From JABMNT01 sp048262255 (GTDB lineage: Bacteria; Pseudomonadota; Alphaproteobacteria; Rhodospirillales; Casp-alpha2): 64,000 nt of DNA. Of the stretch, positions 35,115-43,617 are shown one piece after another. The translations under genes were made by a program, and so were the position numbers. Positions within the stretch are counted from its first letter, which is position 1. Each line of letters begins with the position of its first letter. A model generated the notes under the pieces. It was given only the letters and a program-made list of their open reading frames with translations. It was not told the DNA's origin and did no database searches. The stretch is taken from contig JBLXFH010000001.1 of assembly GCA_048262255.1 (NCBI GenBank), forward strand, positions 62,001-126,000. Direction: 5' to 3'.

Positions 35115-36527
35115 CTAATCCAGAAATCGTTTTCGAGCTTCGGTGCAGGCTTCTCGCACGTTGTCAGGGGATGTCCCACCAAAACTCGTGCGGCTTTTCA
35201 AAGAGTTTTCAACACCAAGCACTTCAAACACCGCATCGCTGATTCGGGGTTCCACAGACTGGAGATCACTAAGCGTCAGATCTTCCAGCCCCAGGCCCTT
35301 ATCTTCCGCCATTTTCACTACGGCGCCCGTCACATGGTGAGCATCGCGGAACGGCATTGCCAATACCCGCACCAGCCAGTCGGCCAGATCGGTCGCCGTA
35401 GAATACCCATTACCGGAATCCGCTGCCATCCGGTCTTTATTGAATACCGTATCACCCAGCATCCCGGTCATCGCCGCCAGTGACAGCATGACCGTATCAT
35501 GCGCTTCAAACACCGGTTCTTTGTCTTCCTGCATGTCCTTGCCATAGGTCATGGGCAGACCCTTCATGACGATCAGCAGGGCATTCAGCGATCCGATCAC
35601 ACGCCCGGCTTTTGCGCGAACCAGTTCGGCGGCATCGGGATTGCGTTTTTGTGGCATAATCGAACTGCCGGTGGAATAGGCATCGCCCAGCCGGGCATAG
35701 CCGAACTGCTGCGAGCACCACAGCACATATTCTTCGGCCAGACGCGACAAATGTACTGAGGCAATTGACAGGGCCGATAAATACTCAAGGGCAAAATCCC
35801 GATCAGCCACGGCATCCAGCGAATTGGCCGCGGGGCGATCAAATCCCAGAGCCTCCGCTGTTTGATGGCGATCTATTGGGAACGATGTGCCAGCCAGGGC
35901 CGCGGCGCCCAAGGGGCTCTCGTTCATCCGCTTGCGGGCGTCTGCCAACCGGCTGCGGTCGCGGCCCAGCATTTCCACATAGGCCAGCATATGATGGCCG
36001 AGCGTCACCGGTTGCGCCGTCTGCAGATGGGTAAATCCCGGTGTTGCGCTGGCCGCATGGGTTTCGGCTTGATCCAACAAGGCCCCCTGCATAGCCTGCA
36101 GGGCAACATCCATCTGGTCAATGGCATCACGCACCCACAATTTGAAGTCCGTTGCCACCTGATCATTACGCGAGCGGGCCGTATGCAGACGCCCTGCCGC
36201 TTCGCCAATCAATTCTTTCAGGCGGCCCTCAACGTTCATATGAATGTCTTCAAGCGCCCGCTTGAATGTGAATTTACCAGACTCGATTTCCTCAAAGACG
36301 GCATCCAGGCCTTCACATATGGATTGCGCATCCTGCTCGGTAATTATATTTTGCGCACCGAGCATCCGGGCATGGGCCTTTGAGGCCCGGATATCCTGCG
36401 CAAAAAACCGCTGGTCAAAACCGATAGAAGCATTGATTTCTTCCATGATGTCGTTGGGGCCACCGGAAAACCGTCCGCCCCAGATGGCGCTGGCGTCGGA
36501 ACCGGACTTGTTTGAATGATCACTCAT
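35115..36527 (-). CDS. argH: Argininosuccinate lyase ArgH
   Basis: ArgH splits argininosuccinate into arginine and fumarate, the last step of arginine synthesis. The 470-residue protein has the lyase superfamily signature SSIMPQKRNPD (the catalytic Ser lies in this loop), HMNVEGRLKELIGEAAGRLHTARSRNDQ and GFTHLQTAQPVTLGHHMLAY. The catalytic residues H in TPGFTHLQ and the GSSIMPQK loop are all intact. ATG at 36527 is the first usable start. It is divergent from the thioredoxin-like tlpA gene, 80 bases away, and followed by the lipoprotein and lysA. Confidence 0.97.
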   Translation of the reverse strand: MSDHSNKSGSDASAIWGGRFSGGPNDIMEEINASIGFDQRFFAQDIRASKAHARMLGAQNIITEQDAQSICEGLDAVFEEIESGKFTFKRALEDIHMNVEGRLKELIGEAAGRLHTARSRNDQVATDFKLWVRDAIDQMDVALQAMQGALLDQAETHAASATPGFTHLQTAQPVTLGHHMLAYVEMLGRDRSRLADARKRMNESPLGAAALAGTSFPIDRHQTAEALGFDRPAANSLDAVADRDFALEYLSALSIASVHLSRLAEEYVLWCSQQFGYARLGDAYSTGSSIMPQKRNPDAAELVRAKAGRVIGSLNALLIVMKGLPMTYGKDMQEDKEPVFEAHDTVMLSLAAMTGMLGDTVFNKDRMAADSGNGYSTATDLADWLVRVLAMPFRDAHHVTGAVVKMAEDKGLGLEDLTLSDLQSVEPRISDAVFEVLGVENSLKSRTSFGGTSPDNVREACTEARKRFLD

Positions 36528-36607
36528 AATTTTCTCGGACCCCTAATCTTTTAGATATTTTTTACAACGCACAGCTATACTGACACTTTGAGCGAGAGAT
36601 AAAGAAC

Positions 36608-37234
36608 ATGAAAGCCTATAGATCAACTCAAAAAACGGCTTCACCTGCGAGAAAAAGAACCGCGCGTCAGCATCTACGCATCGCCTCGGCGGCCTTGGTC
36701 TCTCTAGCCATGTTGCCGGGTCTGAACGCCCGTGCGGAACTCCCCCAATGTATCCCACAAAAAGATCTGTTTGGAAATTACCAAGCGGCAGAAAAAACAA
36801 CGCCTGTGCCGGATATTCCCTTCCAGGAGAAATCCGGTGGTGAGACGACGCTCAATGCCTACAAGGGTAAAGGGCTGGTGGTTAATTTCTGGGCGACCTG
36901 GTGTGCGCCCTGCGTACGCGAAATGCCGCAACTGAATCGCCTGAGTGCATTTGTCCGTGAAAACGGCATTGAGGTTCTGACCATTTCCGAAGACCGCACA
37001 GGCCTGAAGGCGGCGCAAAAATTTTATGCCCAACACAAACTGGACGATCTGCCAGTGCTGGCCGACCCGAAAGGCACTCTGATGCGCGCCGTTGGCGTGC
37101 CTGGTCTGCCGCTGACTTTGCTGATCGACGCCGAGGGCCATGAAATCGGCCGGGTGGTCGGACCTGCCGAATGGGATTCCGTTGAGATCGTCGATTTTGT
37201 CAGAAACTGTCTGGCGCCCGCTGGCCCGTCATAA
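36608..37234 (+). CDS. tlpA: TlpA-type thiol:disulfide reductase
   Basis: A 208-residue protein with a positively charged N-terminus and a hydrophobic segment (about residues 24-41) ending ARA, which may be a cleavable signal or an anchor, targeting it to the periplasm. The redoxin domain has the active-site CAPC in VNFWATWCAPCVREMP, the LTISEDRTGLKAAQKFY helix, a cis-proline region VPGLPLTLLIDAEGHEIGR and a C-terminal cap. TlpA-like proteins reduce periplasmic cysteines, often for cytochrome oxidase assembly. The divergent placement beside argH is common in alphaproteobacteria. Specific client unknown. Confidence 0.88.
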   Translation: MKAYRSTQKTASPARKRTARQHLRIASAALVSLAMLPGLNARAELPQCIPQKDLFGNYQAAEKTTPVPDIPFQEKSGGETTLNAYKGKGLVVNFWATWCAPCVREMPQLNRLSAFVRENGIEVLTISEDRTGLKAAQKFYAQHKLDDLPVLADPKGTLMRAVGVPGLPLTLLIDAEGHEIGRVVGPAEWDSVEIVDFVRNCLAPAGPS

Positions 37235-37249
37235 GATCACACCTAAGCC

Positions 37250-38041
37250 TTATTTCTGGCGCTGCAACATCTGGCGCAAATCGCCCAATTCACGTTCGAC
37301 GGCGCTCAGCTTCTCTTCAATCGCGCCAGTTCCGGTTTCCAGTTCCTGCACCACCTCACGGTGCTGGGTCTGCATGGAATCGACGATGACCCCGATAAAC
37401 AGATTGATAACCGCGAAGCTGGTTAACAGAATGAACGGAACAAAAAAGGCCCACGCGTAGGGATAAAGCTCCATGACCGGGCGCACGATGCCCATCGACC
37501 AGCTTTCCAGAGTCATAATCTGGAACAGCGAATACATGGAACGCCCGATGTGGCCGAACCAGGCGGGGAAATCCTGCCCGAACAGATTGGTCGCCAACAC
37601 CGAGCAAACGTAAAAAATCAGCAGGATCAGGGCGACAATCGACAACATGCCGGGAATGGCGGTGATAAACGCCTGAACGACCGTACGCATCTGCGGCACA
37701 ATCGACAAAAGCCGGAGAACCCTCAGGATGCGCAACGCACGAACGACTGCAAACGGCCCTGTTGACGGGACCAAGGCGATACCGACAACCAGAAAATCGA
37801 AGACATTCCAGCCGTTTTTAAAAAACCCGAACCCGCGATAGAGCAGTTTGGCGCCAATTTCGGTAATGAAAACCAACAGAACGATCCTGTCCAGAACCCC
37901 CAGCAAAGGGCCGTAACTGCGAACGATAGCTGGAAATGTTTCAAGGCCCAGAATCAGGGCATTAAACAAAATGAGGATGATAATCACCAGTTGCACCCTG
38001 TCCGATTCGACAAAGACGCCCAAGCGCTCCCTTAAACCCAT
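37250..38041 (-). CDS. Bacterial voltage-gated sodium channel (NavBac type)
   Basis: A 263-residue six-helix channel subunit that would form a tetramer. S1 is about residues 16-33, S2 about 50-66, S3 about 78-92. S4 carries gating arginines at 101, 104, 107 and 110 (RALRILRVLRLL). The pore loop TLESWSM (residues 177-183) is identical to the sodium filter of NavAb and NavMs, with Glu179 as the high-field site. S6 is about 202-222, and the C-terminus (residues 235-263, AIEEKLSAVERELGDLRQML) is a coiled coil that assembles the tetramer in this family. Identity as a sodium channel is well supported by the filter. Length matches NavBac proteins. It converges on tlpA. Confidence 0.95.
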   Translation of the reverse strand: MGLRERLGVFVESDRVQLVIIILILFNALILGLETFPAIVRSYGPLLGVLDRIVLLVFITEIGAKLLYRGFGFFKNGWNVFDFLVVGIALVPSTGPFAVVRALRILRVLRLLSIVPQMRTVVQAFITAIPGMLSIVALILLIFYVCSVLATNLFGQDFPAWFGHIGRSMYSLFQIMTLESWSMGIVRPVMELYPYAWAFFVPFILLTSFAVINLFIGVIVDSMQTQHREVVQELETGTGAIEEKLSAVERELGDLRQMLQRQK

Positions 38042-38179
38042 TCCATCCCTCCAGATTCCGTCTTTTCAAGGCGCTTCATTAGCACAAATCAACGGAATTC
38101 CAACTGTTCATAAGGAACCCTCCGAAGATTTATAAAAACAGGGATTCCCGTAACGCAAAAGAGCCGTTAAGATAGCAAG

Positions 38180-38491
38180 ATGAAACGGCTTCTTTCTTTA
38201 TTTCTGATGGTTGTTGGCCTTTCGGCCTGCACAAAACCGGTCGAACGCTGGCAGCAAGCGGGCGTCAGCAATGAGCAATGGGTACAGGATCTGTCCAATT
38301 GCCAGCGCCAGGCCCGCAGCAAGGTTCAGGATGATCTGGCGACGCGCCCGAGACCCATGGCCAATGACGGGACCCAAAGCGGATTCACGCAGTTTATGAG
38401 CTCTTATGATGCCGGGCGGTCCCAACAAAAGCTCGTCGAAACCTGTCTGGCCCGGCGCGGCTATAAGCCGGCCCCGGAAACATCTGAGTAA
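38180..38491 (+). CDS. Small lipoprotein of unknown function
   Basis: A 103-residue protein has a short signal peptide with a lipobox (LFLMVVGLSAC), so Cys17 would be lipidated. The remainder has two further cysteines (SNCQRQ and ETCLARRGY) that could form a disulfide, an arrangement common among small proteobacterial lipoproteins ending in CLARRGY. The tail is acidic. I cannot assign a function. It is divergent from the sodium channel 138 bases away and is followed two bases after its stop by a strong intrinsic terminator, so it appears to be a single-gene transcript. Confidence 0.7.
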   Translation: MKRLLSLFLMVVGLSACTKPVERWQQAGVSNEQWVQDLSNCQRQARSKVQDDLATRPRPMANDGTQSGFTQFMSSYDAGRSQQKLVETCLARRGYKPAPETSE

Positions 38492-38493
38492 TA

Positions 38494-38527
38494 AAAAAAG
38501 GCGGTTCCTGTTGGAACCGCCTTTTTT
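38494..38527. terminator. Bidirectional intrinsic terminator
   Basis: GGCGGTTCC at 38500-38508 pairs perfectly with GGAACCGCC at 38513-38521 around a four-base loop. An A-run precedes and six T residues follow, so it can terminate both the lipoprotein gene and the convergent DUF1127 gene. Confidence 0.93.
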
Positions 38528-38550
38528 ATCAAGCTGCCGAGTGGGAGGAT

Positions 38551-38967
38551 CTAGGCAGCGATCTGGGAATCGTCTTTTGTTGTTTTCGCTGGAACCAGAG
38601 GCAGTTCTGCCTGCGGCTTCAAAAAAGCAAGGTTTGCAGGAACCGGTTGAACAGGCTCGCGTTCACGGTTGCCGTAAACAATGGAATTGATTTGATCGCG
38701 GGTCAGGCCGATATCGGCAAGCGTGCGGTCATCCATGGCGTAAAGCTCATTCAGAATACGGCTCTGGTCCATTTTTTTACGAACCCAAGAGGTCACAAAA
38801 CCAAAGGTTTTCGCAAATCCGGTTCTGATATCCGTCGCTAATTGCGCAAAGGCTTCGGCGCGCATCCGCTGGGCTTCAATTTCAATCTTGATTAAGTAAT
38901 TCTCGTCACGAGCGACTTCATCCGCAAACGAAGTGGGCTCGATTCCTTGAAACAATGATTTTTGCAT
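38551..38967 (-). CDS. DUF1127 (YjiS-like) protein with N-terminal extension
   Basis: The 138-residue protein contains one DUF1127 motif (residues about 71-94): SRILNELYAMDDRTLADIGLTRDQINSIVYG. In alphaproteobacteria small DUF1127 proteins are regulatory, some binding RNA; most are only about 45-70 residues. Here a charged helical N-terminal region of about 65 residues (IKIEIEAQRMRAEAFAQLA) and a Pro-rich tail extend it. The function of the longer version is unknown. ATG at 38967 follows an AAGGATTACGATT-type leader. It converges on the lipoprotein gene and shares its terminator. Confidence 0.8.
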   Translation of the reverse strand: MQKSLFQGIEPTSFADEVARDENYLIKIEIEAQRMRAEAFAQLATDIRTGFAKTFGFVTSWVRKKMDQSRILNELYAMDDRTLADIGLTRDQINSIVYGNREREPVQPVPANLAFLKPQAELPLVPAKTTKDDSQIAA

Positions 38968-39145
38968 AATCGTAATCCTTATTTTTATCTATCAAGTTAA
39001 CGGACCGCTTCACTATCCCGAATGGATATTCACTTCGTCATTAATCTTGTAGGGTCAAAATAGGCCTGTTGTTTAGGAAAAAAAACAGTAAATGTTGCAG
39101 CGCAGCATTGCACTTTATGCATGGCTTCAGACTTCCTTTGCCCAA

Positions 39146-39550
39146 TCAACCAACTGTTGCCTGGCGCTTGGCCGAGGGTCTATCCCCATTAAGGTATCTG
39201 GAAACTATTTTGATAAAACCCGCCACCGAAATGGGCTTCGCCATATAGGCATCGCAACCGCTGCTGAGAACGCGTTTTTTATCTGCCTCCATGGTAAATG
39301 ACGTAACACCGATAACAGGAATATGTTTCAGCGCATCATCCGCCTTCAGCATTTTGGAGATATCCAGGCCGGAAACATGGGGCATTTGAACGTCCAGAAC
39401 GATCAGGTCCGGTTTATGCCGGCATGCCAGAGGAACCGTATCACGCCCATTCTTGGTCTCAATCGTCTTGTAGCCATGCACTCGCAGGACATCCCGAAAA
39501 AGCCTCAGGTTCAATTCATTGTCTTCGACAATTAAAATTGTTTGCGTCAT
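39146..39550 (-). CDS. divK: Single-domain response regulator, DivK-like
   Basis: A 134-residue stand-alone receiver domain. The acidic pocket ILIVEDNELNLRLF (Glu9, Asp10), phospho-accepting Asp53 in LIVLDVQMP, the Thr in GVTSFTME and Lys105 in YMAKPIS are all in place. The sequence follows DivK closely (ILIVEDNELN, GGCDAYMAKPISV-type), the essential alphaproteobacterial cell-cycle regulator that PleC and DivJ act on. DivK is usually beside pleD, which is not found here; the nearest neighbours are a DUF1127 gene and pepP. Assignment as DivK is therefore probable rather than certain. ATG at 39550. Confidence 0.75.
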   Translation of the reverse strand: MTQTILIVEDNELNLRLFRDVLRVHGYKTIETKNGRDTVPLACRHKPDLIVLDVQMPHVSGLDISKMLKADDALKHIPVIGVTSFTMEADKKRVLSSGCDAYMAKPISVAGFIKIVSRYLNGDRPSAKRQATVG

Positions 39551-39755
39551 CGCCGTTTCCTAAAATTTTCTCGGTTTGAACGTTTTTCCATAAGGCGCGC
39601 AACCTACGGCAATTACAAAAAAACAAAACGGCCAATACCGCATCGCAGCATTGCAAAAATCACATGCGCGGCGTATGTGGAAAATTTCGGAACAAGGCCG
39701 GTCGCAGCCCAGAAAAGCACTTGCCACAGCTCAGCCCCTTACTTAGCTTTGTGCC

Positions 39756-41780
39756 ATGAATAATCCCACCAAAACCGATGACTTTAACCATCTGCTCCAG
39801 CAATCCGGAACTGAAATCCCGCTGCATGAAATCCCCTCCCTTATTCAGGGTGTTGCGGCAGCGCCGGAACCGGCATTTCCGGACGAATGGATGTCGCTCG
39901 TCAGCGCGACCCCATCCAGGGAGCTTAAATCGGCGCTCTCGACAAGGCTCAAACAGGCGCGCCGGGCTAACGGCGGCCTGAATGGAGAACCGACCCAGCC
40001 GGAACGCATCACCGCTCTGCGCGCCGCCATGCATGAAATGCATATCGATGGCTTTATTGTGCCGCGCTGCGATGTCCATCAGGGCGAATACGTATCGCTG
40101 AATTCGGAACGTCTGGCCTGGCTGACCGGGTTCACCGGCTCCGCCGGCATGGCGATCATCCTGAAAGACAAGGCCGCAGTTTTTGTTGATGGCCGTTATA
40201 CACTGCAGGCACAGGACCAGATTGATACCAGCCTGATACAGATTTGCCATATGGCCGATGAACCGGCCACGGACTGGCTCGCCGATGCCCTCTCTGAAGG
40301 TAGCAAGCTGGCCTATGATCCCTGGTTGCTCACTCCTGCCCAGGTCCTCCGCTATCAGAAGGCATGCGCAAAGGCCGGGGCGGAACTGGCTGCCGTGGAA
40401 GGCAATCCGGTTGACCGCGTCTGGAAGGACCGGCCCGCAGACCCGGTATCCCCCATACATATTCAACAGCCCACCTACAGCGGCCAGTCTTCCGCCGACA
40501 AACGGATCGCTATCGGCAATCAACTGGCCGATGAAAACAGAGATGCGGTTTTTCTCTCCGCACCAGACTCCATTGCCTGGCTCCTTAATATCCGGGGCGG
40601 CGATGTGCCGTTCACCCCCTTTGCCCTGTCCTTTACCCTCTTACATGCCGATGGCACTGCCGACTGGTTTGTCGATCCGCGCAAACTGACCCAGGACGTC
40701 CGGGGCCAGTTGGACAACGGCATCACCATCCGCGACCCCGCCAGCCTGGGCGATGCCCTGCAGGCTTTGGGAGAACGCAAAGCGTCTGTTTTATTAAGCC
40801 CATCCGAACATCCATCCTGGGTCTTTCAGAAACTGGAAAAATCCGGGGCCATCATCAGCAAAGGTTCGGACCCCTGCCAGATCATCAAGGCCCAAAAAAA
40901 CGAGACAGAAATTAACGGCATCCGGAACGCCCATCTGCGCGACGGCGCTGCCGTTTGCCGGTTTCTGGCCTGGATTGATGAACAGGCCCCTTCCGGGAGC
41001 CTCAGTGAACTGGCCTGTTCCAACAGGCTGGAAGCTTTCCGTCGTGAAAACGCCCTGTTTCGCGGCCTGAGTTTCCCGACCATTGCCGGCGCCGGTCCCA
41101 ACGGTGCGATCGTCCACTACCGGGTCACCGAAAAATCCAACCGGCAACTGGATCAAAACTCCCTTTTTCTGGTGGATTCAGGCGCCCAGTATCTGGACGG
41201 TACAACCGATATCACCCGGACCATTGCCATCGGAGCACCGCCTGAGGACATGCAACGCAATTTCACACTTGTCCTGAAGGGCCATATCGCTCTGGCCAAG
41301 GCCCACTTCCCAAAAGGCACCACCGGCTCGCAGCTCGACATTCTCGCCCGCGCACCTTTGTGGAACGCCGGGCTGGATTATGACCATGGCACCGGGCATG
41401 GCGTCGGCGCCCATCTCTCCGTGCATGAAGGCCCGCAGCGGATTTCCAAAATGCCCAACTCAGTCGCCCTCGCACCGGGCATGGTGATCTCCAACGAACC
41501 CGGCTATTACAAAGACGGCCACTATGGCATCCGCATCGAGAATCTGGTTTGTGTACGCCCACAGAGCGATATCGACGGGGCCGAACGGGAAATGTTCGGT
41601 TTTGAGACCCTGACCTTTGCCCCCATCGACAAACGACTGGTCGTCACCGCTTTGCTGACAGAGCCGGAAATTACTTGGTTAAATGATTATCATGCCCTGG
41701 TTCTCGAAAAAATCGGATCCCAGTTGGATGGTGAAGACTTGAAATGGCTGCAAAAGGCAACAGCGCCTTTAGAAGCCTAA
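39756..41780 (+). CDS. pepP: Xaa-Pro aminopeptidase (M24B, AMPP-type)
   Basis: This cytoplasmic metalloprotease removes N-terminal residues before proline. Of its 674 residues, about 75 are an N-terminal extension not usual in the family (usual length near 600). A creatinase-like N-domain with GFIVPRCDVHQGEYV and WLTGFTGSAGMAII follows. The pita-bread catalytic domain has the dimetal ligands: two Asp in LVDSGAQYLDGTTDITRT, His in HGTGHGVGAHLS, Glu in ISNEPGYYKDG and Glu in GIRIENLV. The C-terminal domain is the longer eukaryote-like AMPP type. The gene overlaps the convergent LysR gene by four bases. Confidence 0.9.
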   Translation: MNNPTKTDDFNHLLQQSGTEIPLHEIPSLIQGVAAAPEPAFPDEWMSLVSATPSRELKSALSTRLKQARRANGGLNGEPTQPERITALRAAMHEMHIDGFIVPRCDVHQGEYVSLNSERLAWLTGFTGSAGMAIILKDKAAVFVDGRYTLQAQDQIDTSLIQICHMADEPATDWLADALSEGSKLAYDPWLLTPAQVLRYQKACAKAGAELAAVEGNPVDRVWKDRPADPVSPIHIQQPTYSGQSSADKRIAIGNQLADENRDAVFLSAPDSIAWLLNIRGGDVPFTPFALSFTLLHADGTADWFVDPRKLTQDVRGQLDNGITIRDPASLGDALQALGERKASVLLSPSEHPSWVFQKLEKSGAIISKGSDPCQIIKAQKNETEINGIRNAHLRDGAAVCRFLAWIDEQAPSGSLSELACSNRLEAFRRENALFRGLSFPTIAGAGPNGAIVHYRVTEKSNRQLDQNSLFLVDSGAQYLDGTTDITRTIAIGAPPEDMQRNFTLVLKGHIALAKAHFPKGTTGSQLDILARAPLWNAGLDYDHGTGHGVGAHLSVHEGPQRISKMPNSVALAPGMVISNEPGYYKDGHYGIRIENLVCVRPQSDIDGAEREMFGFETLTFAPIDKRLVVTALLTEPEITWLNDYHALVLEKIGSQLDGEDLKWLQKATAPLEA

Positions 41781-42694
41781 AACGCTTTCGCCTGCACCAG
41801 GCTTTCCAATAATTTACGGACCAGCAACGACAATGCCGCCTCTTCGCGAACCCCGGCAAAGAGTGTTCTTCGGGCCCAGCCATCGGTGAGGGGAATAACC
41901 GCCAGCTGATCTCCGGCCTGATAGGGCTGAACGCTGCCGTCTGGCAACACCGCAATGCCAAGGCCGCTTTCCACCATCCGCCGCACCCCATCAAAACTGG
42001 TGACCTGCACGGCAAAGGAGATAGATCGCTCCTGTTCTTCCGCCTTGGCAATCAGATGCGCAAGCAGAGAACTGCCTGGCTGCAAACCCACATGCGGATA
42101 GGCCAGGGTTTCGTCGAAATCGATTTTTGAGCGGGCGGCCAATGGGTGACCAACGGGCGCGATTACCACCAGCCGGTCCTGCCGGTAGGGGAAAACCTCC
42201 AGATCCTGAGAACTGACCGCTTCGGAAAACAGCGCGATGTCGGCCAGTCCTTCGCGCACGTCCTGAACGGCCCGTTCGCTGGTTTCTTCCCGGAGCGCGA
42301 TCCGGACATCGGGATATTGCGCTTTGAACGCCGCCAGATCTTCCGGCAAAAACTGGGTGATCGCCGATGTATTGGCGACGAGGCGCACGTGCCCGCGCGC
42401 ACCGCCTGCATATTCACTCATCTCCGCTTCCATACGGGCCATCAGGCGCACCAGATTTTCCGAATGCCGGGCCAACGCTTCTCCGGCCGGGGTGGGCTCA
42501 ACGCCTTTTGACCCTCGATAGAGCAGAGCCGTTCCCAGCCGCTGCTCAAGTTCGGAGATCCGACGGCTTACGGCGGAAGGCGCGATGGCATTGGCCGCCG
42601 CTGCCGCCGCAATGGAACCCTGTTCAACGGTGCTCAAAAACAGCTTCAAGGTGGTCAGGTCAAACTGAATGGAAACCTCCCGATCCTTCAACAC
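41777..42694 (-). CDS. LysR-type regulator
   Basis: A LysR regulator of about 297-305 residues. The winged HTH is at the N-terminus (LTTLKLFLSTVEQGSIAAAAAANAIAPSAVSRRISELEQRLG) and an effector-binding domain of two lobes follows (VRLVANTSAITQFLPEDLAAFKAQYP, ALREETSERAVQDVREGLADIALF). It is the last gene of the VOC-CoA-transferase-HMG-CoA-lyase operon, overlapping the lyase by seven bases, and may control it through a metabolite of that pathway. The drawn start is GTG at 42694; an ATT at 42670 with GGGAGG five bases upstream gives a protein starting at the usual MQFDLTTLK position and is a good alternative. Confidence 0.85.
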   Translation of the reverse strand: MLKDREVSIQFDLTTLKLFLSTVEQGSIAAAAAANAIAPSAVSRRISELEQRLGTALLYRGSKGVEPTPAGEALARHSENLVRLMARMEAEMSEYAGGARGHVRLVANTSAITQFLPEDLAAFKAQYPDVRIALREETSERAVQDVREGLADIALFSEAVSSQDLEVFPYRQDRLVVIAPVGHPLAARSKIDFDETLAYPHVGLQPGSSLLAHLIAKAEEQERSISFAVQVTSFDGVRRMVESGLGIAVLPDGSVQPYQAGDQLAVIPLTDGWARRTLFAGVREEAALSLLVRKLLESLVQAKAF

Positions 42695-43617
42695 ACACGT
42701 TTTCTGGGCAACTGGCGGACATGACCGCCCGTGTCGACACCTGGCAACTGTTCAATCAACACCGTCGCATCCAGCAATTTGCTTAGATCAACCCCTGTGG
42801 CAACGCCCATGTTCTCGAATGTAAACACCAGATCCTCGCTGGCCGTATTGCCCGACGCGCCCGGCGCAAACGGACAGCCACCGAGCCCGGCCGCTGCCGC
42901 ATCAAACACCCGCACGCCCGCGCCATAGGCAAAAAGCGCATTGGCGACGCCAAGGCCGTAGGTGTCGTGACCATGAAACGCCCAACCGATCTGGCTGTCC
43001 GCTTTGTACTGATCGACCACCTGTCCGCATAAATCCGCCACGTGATCGGGAAACGCCCGGCCTGTGGTATCGCATAACCCGAACTCGACGGGCACGCCCA
43101 AGGCCAGCGTTTGTTCAATAATATCCAGAACCGCCTGTTCCGGCACCCGCCCCTCATAAGGGCAGTCAAACACGGTAGCGATATTGACGCGCAGCCGGAA
43201 ACCGCTTGTCTGCTTACCCATTTCGACGATTTTTTCCAACTCGCCAAGTGATTCCGCAACCGGCCGTTTGACGTTGCTCTGGTTATGGGATTCCGAAGCC
43301 GACAGGACAAACACCAGATCGGCAATCCCCGTCTGCAGGGCGTTCTTGGCGCCGATGGCATTGGGGACAAGCGTGCTCAGGCGCAAGGACGCAGCTTTTA
43401 TGTCCGCAGCCAGAGCCGCGTGCACATCTTGCGTATCGGCCATTTGCGGGATCGCTTTCGGGCTGACAAAGGCCCCCACTTCCAGCCGCTTGAAACCCGC
43501 CGCCATCAGGGCGCGGGTCACCGCAATCTTACGATCTGTCGGGATCGGCGTCTTGACCGCCTGAAACCCGTCCCTAGGCGCCACCTCCACAATCTGCACA
43601 CTTTCCTTCATGGTCAT
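42688..43617 (-). CDS. Hydroxymethylglutaryl-CoA lyase
   Basis: The lyase cleaves HMG-CoA to acetyl-CoA and acetoacetate, ending leucine degradation or consuming free HMG. The TIM-barrel motifs VEVAPRDGFQAVKTPIPTDRK, RLEVGAFVSPKAIPQMAD and the closing signature GLGGCPFAPGASGNTASEDL with its catalytic Cys are intact. HGHDTYGLGVAN holds the metal-binding histidines. Length (309) is usual. It overlaps the upstream CoA-transferase by four bases (ATGA) and the downstream LysR by seven. Related lyases act on citramalyl- or similar CoA esters, so the substrate should be read with the CoA-transferase beside it. Confidence 0.88.
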   Translation of the reverse strand: MTMKESVQIVEVAPRDGFQAVKTPIPTDRKIAVTRALMAAGFKRLEVGAFVSPKAIPQMADTQDVHAALAADIKAASLRLSTLVPNAIGAKNALQTGIADLVFVLSASESHNQSNVKRPVAESLGELEKIVEMGKQTSGFRLRVNIATVFDCPYEGRVPEQAVLDIIEQTLALGVPVEFGLCDTTGRAFPDHVADLCGQVVDQYKADSQIGWAFHGHDTYGLGVANALFAYGAGVRVFDAAAAGLGGCPFAPGASGNTASEDLVFTFENMGVATGVDLSKLLDATVLIEQLPGVDTGGHVRQLPRKRVC

